DNA of 64,000 nucleotides. It comes from Bacteroidales bacterium. Its GTDB lineage: Bacteria > Bacteroidota > Bacteroidia > Bacteroidales > WCHB1-69. The translations under genes and the position numbers were made by a program. Location: assembly GCA_017617445.1 (NCBI GenBank), contig JAFZWE010000015.1, positions 28,345 through 92,344 of the forward strand, given 5' to 3'. Below, piece after piece: positions 1 through 10,600 of this stretch. The notes beneath the pieces are model-generated. The model did no database searches. It was given only the letters and a program-made list of their open reading frames with translations, and had not been told where the DNA came from. The first letter of the stretch is position 1. The number at the start of each line of letters is the position of its first letter.

Positions 1-411
1 ATCCAGCTGGTTGACAGCGAAAATGACGGGCTTGTGCATCTTCTTGGTCCAGCGCCATTGGGTTTCAGCACCTACATCCACACCGTTCTGGGCGTTGATC
101 ACCATGACAGCAGCATCAGCCACTCTCAAAGAACCAATGACTTCACCAACAAAATCATCAAAACCAGGGCAATCCAGCATGTTGAATTTGGTGTTCTCAA
201 ACTCACTGTAAACCAAGGAAGCTTGAATGGACTGCTGTCTCTCCAACTCCACTTCGCGGTAGTCGGACAGGGTGTTTTTGTCGTCAACGGTGCCGCGCCT
301 GCTGATCACACCGCCGTGGAATGCCATCGTTTCAACCAAAGTGGTTTTTCCGGTACGGTTACCTCCAATGATGGCAAGGTTTCTGATGTCTTTTGATTGG
401 TAAACTTTCAT
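1..411 (-). CDS. EF-G-like translational GTPase, N-terminal part (cut by window edge)
   Basis: The reverse strand starts with an ATG at 411 and reads 137 codons to the window edge. The P-loop is GGNRTGKTT (about residues 16-24), a switch I-like stretch follows (DYREVELERQQSI), then the G3 motif DCPGFDDF, and the edge falls at VNQLD, matching the start of a G4 NKxD-like motif. This is the G domain of a translational GTPase. The glycine-rich loop and the DCPGF variant fit the EF-G-like (FusA2-type) proteins common in Bacteroidota better than canonical EF-G, which has DTPGH. Its role is inferred from family. A -7 box at 467-474 lies about 55 bases upstream and supports this start. The rest of the gene is outside the window. 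Confidence 0.85.
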   Translation of the reverse strand, partial: MKVYQSKDIRNLAIIGGNRTGKTTLVETMAFHGGVISRRGTVDDKNTLSDYREVELERQQSIQASLVYSEFENTKFNMLDCPGFDDFVGEVIGSLRVADAAVMVINAQNGVDVGAETQWRWTKKMHKPVIFAVNQLD

Positions 412-466
412 TGTTCTGTATTAATTGTTTGATTATTAATTATTTGATTATTTTACAAAATTGGGG

Positions 467-474
467 CAAAATTA
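467..474 (-). promoter_or_regulatory. Bacteroidota -7 box for the EF-G-like gene
   Basis: On the minus strand this reads TAATTTTG, matching TAnnTTTG. It sits about 55 bases before the ATG at 411. No convincing -33 TTTG was found at the usual spacing. Confidence 0.55.
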
Positions 475-599
475 CAAAAAAAATCATACGCCACATATAA
501 TTTAGTTAAAAAAAACTTGCACCTCTTCTTCATGTGAACAGGGGACCAATCACAAAGTTCTGTTCTCATTTTTTTTCGGTGTAAATTAGTATTAAATTG

Positions 600-607
600 T
601 ATTTTTG
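600..607 (+). promoter_or_regulatory. -7 box for the Ser/Thr kinase gene
   Basis: TATTTTTG matches TAnnTTTG and lies 19 bases before the ATG at 627. It decides the start, because an alternative upstream start at 597 would fall before the promoter element. Confidence 0.65.
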
Positions 608-626
608 CAGCCTCAAATTTAACATT

Positions 627-2174
627 ATGCGAAATACGAAAGTTTATGGTTACACTCTGCTCCACCAGCTGGGTGTGGGCGGTATGGCGGAGGTGTGGTA
701 CGCCGAGAACGAGATTGGCAAAAAGGCGGCGGTGAAGGTGCTGCTGCCCAAGTTCTGCGCCGACGAGGCCATCGTGGCCCGCTTCCAGAACGAGGCCAAG
801 GTGATGGTGCAGCTCGACCACCCGAACATCCGGCAGGCGTACGACTACACCACCGTTGACGGCCGTCCCTGCATGGTGATGGAGTACCTGGAGGGCGATG
901 ACCTCAGCTCCCGCATGAAGCATGGCGAGCGGTTCACCGGCGAACAGCTCAAAAAGTGGTGGAACCAGATTGCGGACGCCCTCAACTACACGCACGCGGA
1001 GGGTATCGTGCACCGCGACCTCAAGCCGTCGAACATCTTCGTGGACAAGAAAGGGAACGTGAAACTGCTGGATTTCGGCATCGCCAAGATCAAGGAGAGC
1101 ATCTCCATGACGCGGACAGGCGCCATGATGGGCACGCTCATGTACATGAGCCCCGAGCAGGTGATGGACGCCAAGCACATTGATGCCGCCACCGACCGTT
1201 ACTCCATTGCGGTGACGTTTGTACACCTGCTCATGGGAAAGGTGCCTTACGACACGACGACCACCAACGATTTTGAGATCCGGAAGAACATTGTAGAAGT
1301 GCCGTTGAATATGAGCGGCATCCCTGCCGAGTGGCAGAATTTCCTGCGCCCTTATTTGGCCAAAAATCCTGCGGAGCGTCCCGCGCTGCGGGCGTTTGAT
1401 GCCGCAGGTGCCGCCCCGAGTGGCTTCGTACCGCCGGCAGTGCCGGAGCCACCCGCCTCTCCCGCCCCCGCCTCGGAGAAGACTTTCGTGGGCGACGCAG
1501 CCGTGGCTTCTGCAAGTGCGACCGATGAGGGCACGATGGCGGAAACCCCATCCGCTCAGACTCAGTCTCAGCCTCAGCCTCGCAAGGCATGGCCATGGAT
1601 ATTGGCGGCGTGTGCGGTGGTGGCGGCGGCGGTGGTGTGCGTGGTGCTGCTGGGAGGCGGTGGGAGCCACGTGAATCATGTGTCCCAAGTGGATGCTGCG
1701 GATAGTGCTGTAGTGTGGACCGATACTACCACCCTTGAATCTGATACTACGATGGTACTGAATGAAAATCCGGTGCCTGAAGATTGTGTGGATTTGGGCT
1801 TGAGCGTGTATTGGAAGGCCAGCAATGAAAGTGGCTTATACACTTACGATAGGGCTGTAGAACGATTTGGCGACCGCCTGCCCACGGCAGAACAGTTTGA
1901 GGAATTGTCCAAAAAATGCGAATGGAAATGGAATACCAGCAAAAAGGGCTTCGATATCCAAGGTCCCAGTGGCGCATCCATATTTCTGCCTGCTGCTGGT
2001 ATCCGTGAATGCGATGGCGTTGTGGATGAGGTTGGGGTCCGCGGCTGCTATTGGTTATCCACTCCGTCGGAAGATGATATAGCAGAGGGTATTAGTTTTC
2101 GCTCAAGTGTCAGACTCAGGTTGGAATACGAGTGTTGCAACGCCCTGAGTGTGCGGTGCGTCCAAGAGAAATGA
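627..2174 (+). CDS. Membrane Ser/Thr protein kinase with extracytoplasmic FISUMP-like domain
   Basis: This 515-residue protein opens with a Hanks-type kinase domain: glycine loop LGVGGMAEV (15-23), ATP-binding Lys37, catalytic loop HRDLKPSN (from residue 129), DFG at 149-151 and a MSPEQ motif in the activation segment. An Ala/Pro-rich linker leads to one membrane helix at about 321-345. The outside part (about 380-515) starts VDLGLSVYWKA and continues with LPTAEQFEEL, SIFLPAAG, YWLSTPS and LSVRCV, the pattern of the Fibrobacter succinogenes major paralogous (FISUMP) domain common on Bacteroidota surface proteins. The architecture suggests a receptor kinase whose ligand domain is FISUMP-like instead of PASTA. 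The substrate is unknown. It was probably transcribed from the -7 box at 600-607. Another FISUMP gene, now broken, lies at 44954-45982. Confidence 0.88.
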   Translation: MRNTKVYGYTLLHQLGVGGMAEVWYAENEIGKKAAVKVLLPKFCADEAIVARFQNEAKVMVQLDHPNIRQAYDYTTVDGRPCMVMEYLEGDDLSSRMKHGERFTGEQLKKWWNQIADALNYTHAEGIVHRDLKPSNIFVDKKGNVKLLDFGIAKIKESISMTRTGAMMGTLMYMSPEQVMDAKHIDAATDRYSIAVTFVHLLMGKVPYDTTTTNDFEIRKNIVEVPLNMSGIPAEWQNFLRPYLAKNPAERPALRAFDAAGAAPSGFVPPAVPEPPASPAPASEKTFVGDAAVASASATDEGTMAETPSAQTQSQPQPRKAWPWILAACAVVAAAVVCVVLLGGGGSHVNHVSQVDAADSAVVWTDTTTLESDTTMVLNENPVPEDCVDLGLSVYWKASNESGLYTYDRAVERFGDRLPTAEQFEELSKKCEWKWNTSKKGFDIQGPSGASIFLPAAGIRECDGVVDEVGVRGCYWLSTPSEDDIAEGISFRSSVRLRLEYECCNALSVRCVQEK

Positions 2175-2284
2175 CATTGCGCACCACTCCGCAGAGAACT
2201 CGTTCACAATAGGATGCCACCCGATGGGTGTGCATTTTACCTGTCGCTCCAGTGAACAGAATCACCTACATAAAACCATTGAAA

Positions 2285-4378
2285 ATGAAGAAAATATTGT
2301 TCCTTATTATTTTAACCATGACGATGACAATGAACGCACAAATTTTGCCCAAACCCACTGACAACCCGTTGGTGGAAAACTGGAACACCCCGTTCCACAC
2401 TCCCCCCTTTGAACAGATACGCCCGGAGCACTATATGCCCGCTTTTGAATATGCGATCCGTGTGGCTCAAGATGAGTTGTACCGCATTAAAGCCGTGAAA
2501 ACCAAGCCCAATTTTGAGAACAGCATTGCTGCTTTGGACCGCTCCTGCCGATTGCTCTCCTCTATTTCAGGTATTTTCTTTAACTTGCTGGAAGCCAATA
2601 CTTCCCAGGAAATGCAGCAGATTGCACAAGAGATCAGCCCCAAGCTCACCTCTTTTTATAATGATATGTATCTCGACCCGGCACTTTTCCATCGGGTGAA
2701 AGCCGTATATGAGAATCCCGGCACGCTGACTGTGGAGCAGCAGACCCTGCTGGAGAAAACCTACCGCTCGTTTGTGCGCCAGGGGGCCAACCTCTCGGAA
2801 CCCGACAAGGAGAAGTTCCGCGATTATAGCATGAGACTCTCGGTGCTGTCGCTCAAGTTCGGGGAAAATGTGCTGGGGGCCGTCAATTCTTTCAGCCGCC
2901 TGATTGTGGATGAGAGCCTGCTGAGCGGCATCCCCGAATCCGACCGCATCATCGCCCGTGCCAAAGCCGCCGACAAAGGACAGCAGGGCTGGCTGTTCGA
3001 CCTCTCTATGCCCTCCTGCCTCGCCATCCTCACCTATGCCGACAACCGCGAGCTCCGGCGGGAGTTCTATATGCAGTACAACAGCCGTGCTTACCAGGGA
3101 AAATTTGACAATCAGGAGATTGTGAAGGAAATTCTCCTTTTGAGGGATTCCACTGCCCAACTGCTGGGCTATGCTTCATACGCCGACTATGTGCTGGAGG
3201 ACCGCATGGCTGAAAAGGTGGCGAATGTGTATGATTTGGAGGAGAAACTGCTGAAGGCCGCCTACCCAAAGGCCAAAAAGGAGATGCGCGACTTGCAGCG
3301 TTTTGCTGAGTCACAGGGCTTCAAGGGAGAACTCCAGCGATGGGATTTCGCCTATTACTCAGAGAAATACAAAACCTCCCTCTTTCAAGTGAACGATGAG
3401 ATGCTGAAACCCTACTTCCAGCTGGAAAAAGTGATTGACGGAGTGTTCGGCTTGGCCACCGACCTGTTCGGACTGCGTTTTGTGCCGAATGGGGAGATAC
3501 AGGTATATCATCCGGATGTGAAAGTGTATGAGGTGTACCGCGGAGAGCAGTTTATGGCAGTGCTGTATCTGGATTTCCACCCGCGTGATAGCAAGCGGGG
3601 AGGGGCGTGGATGACCGCCTTCCGCGAACAGTTCGTGGATGCCAAGGGCAACGATGTCCGACCGCTCATCTCGCTGGTGATGAACTTCACCCCCTCCACT
3701 GAAAATGCCCCGTCGCTGCTTACATTCCATGAGGTGCGCACCTTCATGCACGAGTTCGGCCACTCCCTGCACGGCATGCTGTCACAGGTGAATTATGTGA
3801 GTCTCTCCGGAACTTCCGTCCCCCGCGATTTTGTGGAGCTTCCCTCCCAACTGCTGGAAAACTGGTCGGTGGAGAGAGAATTCCTCAACACCTTCGCTTA
3901 CCATTACCAGACTGGCGAGGTGATTCCGGACGCCTTGGTGCAGAAAATCCGCGACTTTGAGAACTTCCAGGCAGCCTACTCCTGCTGCCGACAGCTCACC
4001 TTCGGTTTCCTGGATATGATGTGGCATACCTGCGATCCGCATCAAATTTCTGATGTGCTTGCCGCTGAACGTCAGGCTATTAAAAAAACAGAACTGCTGC
4101 CCACGGTGGACGGTACCTGCATCAGTACCGCCTTCTCCCATATCTTCTCGGGAGGGTATGCCGCCGGCTATTACGGCTATAAATGGGCCGAAGTGCTGGA
4201 TGCCGATGCCTTCTCCCTCTTCCAAAAAAAAGGAGTGTATAACAAGCAGGTCGCCGATGCATACGTGGAAAACATCCTCTCCAAAGGGGGCTCTGAGAAG
4301 GCCATGGACCTCTATGTGCGCTTCCGGGGACGGAAACCCACCATCGACGCCCTTCTGAAACGCAGTGGACTGAAATAG
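2285..4378 (+). CDS. dcp: M3 family zinc oligopeptidase / peptidyl-dipeptidase
   Basis: The product is 697 residues. A short hydrophobic leader (KKILFLIILTMTMTMNAQ) ends in Ala-Gln, typical of Bacteroidota signal peptides, so it is probably periplasmic. The zinc site HEFGH is at 489-493 in TFMHEFGHSLHG, and the third ligand is the Glu of DFVELPSQ about 25 residues on, both hallmarks of M3 peptidases. Length and the C-terminal block (HIFSGGYAAGYYGYKWAEV) fit Dcp, which removes C-terminal dipeptides from peptides. The ATG at 2285 is chosen because it begins the signal peptide; an upstream in-frame start would bury it. It lies 110 bases after the kinase stop, in the same direction, and may be cotranscribed. 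OpdA/PrlC-like specificity cannot be excluded. Confidence 0.9.
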   Translation: MKKILFLIILTMTMTMNAQILPKPTDNPLVENWNTPFHTPPFEQIRPEHYMPAFEYAIRVAQDELYRIKAVKTKPNFENSIAALDRSCRLLSSISGIFFNLLEANTSQEMQQIAQEISPKLTSFYNDMYLDPALFHRVKAVYENPGTLTVEQQTLLEKTYRSFVRQGANLSEPDKEKFRDYSMRLSVLSLKFGENVLGAVNSFSRLIVDESLLSGIPESDRIIARAKAADKGQQGWLFDLSMPSCLAILTYADNRELRREFYMQYNSRAYQGKFDNQEIVKEILLLRDSTAQLLGYASYADYVLEDRMAEKVANVYDLEEKLLKAAYPKAKKEMRDLQRFAESQGFKGELQRWDFAYYSEKYKTSLFQVNDEMLKPYFQLEKVIDGVFGLATDLFGLRFVPNGEIQVYHPDVKVYEVYRGEQFMAVLYLDFHPRDSKRGGAWMTAFREQFVDAKGNDVRPLISLVMNFTPSTENAPSLLTFHEVRTFMHEFGHSLHGMLSQVNYVSLSGTSVPRDFVELPSQLLENWSVEREFLNTFAYHYQTGEVIPDALVQKIRDFENFQAAYSCCRQLTFGFLDMMWHTCDPHQISDVLAAERQAIKKTELLPTVDGTCISTAFSHIFSGGYAAGYYGYKWAEVLDADAFSLFQKKGVYNKQVADAYVENILSKGGSEKAMDLYVRFRGRKPTIDALLKRSGLK

Positions 4379-4459
4379 ACTGATTCCCAATCTGTTATTT
4401 TTAAGCCACTGAAGTTTTTAATATTTGTCAACATCGCCGTGGGGATTCAAAAAAAATCG

Positions 4460-4467
4460 TATTTTTG
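4460..4467 (+). promoter_or_regulatory. -7 box upstream of the giant T9SS protein
   Basis: TATTTTTG matches TAnnTTTG. It lies 135 bases before the start codon, which implies an unusually long, very AT-rich 5' leader (about 4475-4602). Confidence 0.5.
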
Positions 4468-4602
4468 TCTCCTTATTTATGTATTGGATATAAAAGAACT
4501 TTTTTATATTTAAAAATTTGATTATTAAACCATTATTAATTTAAAAAAAGAACAGAAAACAGAAAACAAACATTTATTATTCACCAAAAAAACCAATTTA
4601 TT

Positions 4603-7600
4603 ATGAAAAAAATCCGATTTACGCTTTTCATGCTGATGGCATTTCTGTTGCCGTTGGCATTGCAGGCACAGCAGAGCCTGCCGTATTCGTACGGGTTTGA
4701 GAACAATGACCTCGCCGGCGAAGGCTGGACGATGTCCAATTGTGAATCAGCCACCGGCATCAGCAGTTCTGCCGCAAAGACGGGTACCTACGGATTCAGT
4801 TTCCGTTGGACCACGAACCCGCCGCAGTACCTCATCTCTCCTGAATTGACAGGAACTGAAAGTGGAGTAGAGGTTTCCTTCCATTACAAAGCCTACTCTT
4901 CCAGTTACACTGAAACTTTCAAAGTGGGTTACTCCACCACTGATGCAGATATTGCCTCCTTTACTTGGGGAGAGGAAGTTTCTGTTAGCAGCACTTCCTG
5001 GTCTTCAGCTCCTTACAGTGTCACGCTCCCCGCTGGCACAAAATTCGTGGGCATTTGCTGTACCTCCAACAATGCATACTATTTGTACATTGACGATTTC
5101 TCAGCAGCTGAACCTCCCACTTGCATCGCTCCCTCTGGTTTGGCTGTCGTTTCCGGAACAGTCACCACGACATCCGCAACGATTGAATGGACCGACAATA
5201 ATGCGATCGCTCCCGCCTCTTGGACCATTGAGTTGAATGGCACGGAAATTTCAGGTATCACCGAGAATCCCTACACCCTTCCCGGACTTACCCCTGGCAA
5301 CTCTTATACCGTGAGAGTGAAAGCCGACTGCTCTGATGAGGATGCTTCTGACTACAGTAGCTCCATCACTTTCGCCACCCGTTGCGTCGCTATTGCTGAT
5401 TTCCCATGGTCAAATGACTTTGAGAGTTATGAAGTCGGTAATTTAGAAGCTCCTTGCTATGTGAATGAACATATTTCCGGAGCTGGTACAAGCATTTTTA
5501 GAGTAAATACTTACTCATCCAGTGGAAACGCAACCCAATTGCTTCAGCTTCCTGACATGAGCAATGGTACGCAGACCAAATTGATTCTTCCGGCAATGCA
5601 AATCCCCACAGGGACTCCCTATCAGTTTGTGATTGACATCTATCGTAATGCAACCGGTACAAGCTACACCTCCGAAGGTGTGAGAGTTTTCGCCAGCACC
5701 GACGGCGAGATTGAAGGCGCCACCGAACTGGGCTTCCTCTACCGCAACTGCACCCAGACCGACAGCAATGTGGTGACCGCCGAAGATGCTTCAGGCTGGT
5801 ACACCTATGAATTTACAATTCCCTTCAACGGCACCTGCTACATCATCCTGAGAGGTGAAAGCCAGTACGGAAGCAGCACCTACATGGATAACCTGATGGT
5901 GAGAGAGGCTCCTTCCTGCGTGAAACCCACCGCAGTGAATGTTGGCAACATTACTCCCACTAGCGCTGAATTCAGCTGGACAGAAAACAACAGCCCCGCT
6001 CCTCAGGGCTGGGTCATCTTGTTGAATGGACAGGAAGTGGAAGCCGACAGCAACCCCTTCACCATTGACACCCTGACCTCTAACACCAGTTATACTGTAC
6101 AGGTCAAGGCGGTGTGTAACGACACCGATGAATCCGAATACAGTGCTGAGATTTCTTTCACCACCCTGTGCGACTATGTCACTATTGATGAAGATAACAT
6201 CTACACAGAAGGTTTTGAATCGTACGAAGCAAGCACCTTCCCGAGCTGCTGGACCCGCGATGTTGCATACACAAGCTATCCGTATGTGCAAGCGAACAGT
6301 ACTTATACTACTTATTCACATAATGGCACAAAGGCCATGTACATGTATTTCTATGGTTCGGCCAACTCCAACGTCATCTCCACTCCTACTTTCACCAATG
6401 ACGTGAACACGCTTCAGGTGAGCTTCTTCGCCCGCTATAGCAGTACCAATCCGACGCTTGAAGTGGGTGTCATGGATGGTACTACCTTTGAACCCGTTGA
6501 TACGATTGTGCTGACCTCCTCCTATCAGAGCAACGCCTTCACGGTGATGTTCAACCACTACACTGGCAACGGAAACCGTATCGCTTTCCGTACCACTCCT
6601 TCCGGCACCTCTTCTTATTCAAGCTACTATGTTTACTTGGATGATGTGACCGTGGAACTGATTCCCTCCTGCATCGCACCTTCCAATGTGACGGTCATCG
6701 ACAGCACCATCACCACGACAACTGCTACGGTAGCATGGACTGACAACAACAACGAAGCTCCCGACAATGGCTGGACCCTGTTGGTGAACGGTGAAGAAGT
6801 GACAGCACCCACAAATCCCTTCACCCTTACAGATCTTACTGCTTCCACCATCTATTCCGTGAAGGTGAAAGCCAACTGTGCTACCGATGACGAGTCTGCC
6901 CTGAGTTTGGACAGCGCCACCTTCGCCACCGCTTGCGATGTGGTGATCGTTACCGAAACGCAACCCTTCTCAGAAAACTTCAACACCCTGACCGCCGGTA
7001 TTCCTGTTTGTTGGGACAATGAGGATGGTACTACCACCACTGCCTCCTACAGATGGAACTACAATGCGAATGGTTATAGCGGTGCTTGCGTGAGATTCAA
7101 TTCATACAACAATTCCAACGGCAATACCAATATGCTGAAGACTCCGGTGTTGGATATCACTGCATTGGCCACACCGAGATTGACTTTCCAATACAAGAAC
7201 CCCACAGCGGGTGACTTCTCCGTTTATGTTTCCACCGATGGCGGCGAAACCTACACCACTGCACTGGCCACTGACCTGACAGGTGCTACTGCTTGGACTC
7301 CGATGTCCATCGCTTTGGAAGAATTAGACGCCACCGACAATGTGGTGATCGTGTTCCAAGGCACCAGCAACTATGGAAGCGGCGATGCCTACATCTACTT
7401 GGACAATGTAGTGGTGGAAGAAACTCCCGATTGCTTTGTTCCTACTTATTTGACATTGGATACGATGAGCACCACCTTCTTCCAGGTGAGCTGGACCGAC
7501 AATAATGAAGAGACTCCCGAATCATGGACCGTGGCTTACAGCATTGACGGTGGTACCACCTTCACCGAAATCACTGGTATCGACCATGACTCTGCCGTGG

Positions 7601-10600
7601 TTTGCAACTTTGACGTTCCGATGGGCGATGCCAATGTCATCGTGAAGGTGAAAGCCAACTGCGACGCTGATAATTCCAGCAACTATAGCGAAACTATCAG
7701 CTTTGTGACTCCTCCCACTTGCCCCGCTCCCACCGAGTTGCAGTATAGCGGTGTGACCAGCAATAGCGTCACCCTTGAATGGACTGCCGGCGGCGAAGAA
7801 ACCGAATGGATTATTGAATTGAACGGTGTTGAAACCGATGTGGTCACCGAAAATCCGATCACTATCGATACTCTTACTCCCAACACTCCTTACGTGGTGC
7901 GTGTTCGCGCTCTCTGCGGCGTGGGCGACTCCTCCGTATGGACTTCTGGTTTCAGCGGCTTTGTTACCTCGTGCGCTGCGCTGACTGCTGAAGGCTATAC
8001 AGAAGATTTCGGCTCCTATACAGCGAATACCTCTCCCTCTTCATTCAGCGTGATGCCCGACTGCTGGAATTATATTTATACTGGTACCAGCACCGGCTAC
8101 CGTCCGCATGTTTACAACGGCACATATACTCCCACTGCTTCTAACAACAGTATCATCATGACTTCCGGTAGCTCTAACTACGGTGCGGAAAACTATGTGG
8201 TGATGCCCGAATTTGATGATTTGAGCGGCAAGCAGATTGTCTTCGCCACCGCAATGGAATCCGCTACACGTGGTACGCTTTCTTTCGGTTATCTCACCGA
8301 TGCTTCCGATGCCTCTACCTTTAATGTTTTGGAGGTTATCCCGAGCAACGTTTACAGTGGATCTGACCGCTACACCACTCACGAAGTGGTGGTTCATGGA
8401 GTGCCCGCAGGTGCTCGCCTCGCTTTCCAATGGTTGAATGACTATCTTTTCTACTCCTGCTGCATTGATGACATCTCCCTCGTGGATATGCCCACTTGCG
8501 TCGCTCCGATGAATGTGGAAGCTGATTCTGTTTTTGCCACTTCTGCCACCATCAGCTGGACCGAGTTGAACTTGACCGATCCGCAGGGCTGGATAATCAA
8601 TATCAACGGTACGGACACCCTCGTCACTGAAAATCCGTTTACTTTTGATAACCTTACACCTGACACCAGCTACACTGTACAAGTGATGGCTGTTTGTAGC
8701 GAAACCGACAGCTCCGCATGGAGCAATGTGGTCAATTTCACCACACTTCCCACTTGCGCGGCTCCCACTAATGTGACAGTGACTGCCATCGGTATCACTT
8801 CTGCTACCATCAACTGGACCGATCCCAATGCTGATGTTCCGCAGGCTTGGGTCATCAACTTGAACGGTACGGACACCACCGTTACCGAAAATCCGTTCAC
8901 TTTCGACAACCTTACTTCAGCTACCGCATACACCGTTACGGTGAAGTCCATCTGTACCGATGAAGACGAATCTGCATTGAGCAGCACGGTCACTTTCACT
9001 ACTGAGTGCGATGTGATTGCCGTGACTGAAAATGATCCGTATCATGAAGGCTTTGAAAGCACCTCTGATTGGGGCTGCTGGACTGCAGAAATCGTTGCTG
9101 GTAGCTACAACTGGACACACAGTACCAGTTATGCAGTGGAAGGTACCCATACGGCCTATTTGACATTCAGTGCCAATGAAGCCCGTCTGACCTCTCCGAT
9201 ATTTGACCTTACTGCTCTTACTACCCCGCAACTCACTTTCAGCCACCGTCAGGCTGCTTTCAGCGGTAGAGTGGATGAGTTGTATGTATATTATAGAACC
9301 GCTCCGGAAGAATCTTGGACCGAGCTTGTTTCCTATACCACTACATACGCGAATATGACGGAAGAGACCATTATTCTTCCTGATGCATCAGCCACCTATC
9401 AGATCTGCTTCTTGGGTCATAGCACTGACGCTCTCAGCATCTATCTTGATGATGTGAATATCATGGAGGCCCCCACCTGCTTCCCGCCCACAGATATCGT
9501 TGTCAACAACATCACCACAACATCTGCTACCATCAGCTGGACCGATAACAACGAAAACGCTCCCCAGGCCTGGACCATCAACCTGAATGGTACAGATACC
9601 GTGGTTACCACCAACCCGTTCACTTTCGACAACCTCAACGCAGCTACGCTTTATACTTTCACCATCAAAGCCAACTGTGCTGATGACGACGAATCTGCAT
9701 TGAGCACTGAAGAATCCTTCAGCACGAATTGCGATGTGATGACAGCTTTGGGTTACAGCGAAAACTTCAACAGCTACACTGGAACCACCAGCGTTTCTAC
9801 ATTCTCTGTTCTTCCGCTTTGCTGGGCTGACAATTTCTCAGGTACCTCCCAGGGTTATAGACCGCATGTGTATAACGGCACATACGCTGTGAACAGCAAC
9901 AACAATGCGCTTGTCTTCACCGGCGGTGGCTCAACTTATGGTGCAGTCAACTATGCAATCATGCCTGATTTTGACGATGTGAATGGTCTGGAAATCACCT
10001 TCTCGTACAAAATGGAGAACACGGGCTACGGCACATTGTCTGTGGGTTACATGACCGATATTACGGATGCTACCACCTTCAACTCCTTGGGTTCTGTGAC
10101 CAGTAGCACTACCGCTTCAACCTCCAGCGTTGCGATTAATAATGTTCCCGCAGGCGCTCGTCTGGCCTTCAAGTGGGATGTGACCGGAGCTTCTTCTTAC
10201 TGGAGCTGTTCCATTGATGACATCACCATTGATTCCGTCGTTGTTGAACCTTGCGAAACTCCGACCAATGTGGCTGTGAACAACAATGTGGTAACATGGA
10301 CTGGCAATGCCGCCAACTACAATGTTGTGGTTACGGTTGCCGGTGACACAGTGGTCAACACTACTGTCAGCACCAACAGCTATACGGTTGATGGTTTGAA
10401 TGACGGCGACCATGCCATCGTTACGGTTCAAGCAATCTGTAGCGAGGATAACCTGTCTGAATGGTCAGAAGGTGTTGAATTTGAATATGAAGGTGTCGGC
10501 ATCAACAACTACAGCATCCAGGCGAATGTTTATCCGAACCCGACCACCGGCAATGTCACCGTGGAAAGCAATGCGATCAACGCTGACCTCACCGTGTTTG

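Noticed and set aside
453-1688. Long open frame opposite the Ser/Thr kinase gene
   Set aside because: Its translation is rich in His and Arg with no recognisable domain, and the plus strand carries a clear kinase; it is a codon-bias artefact.
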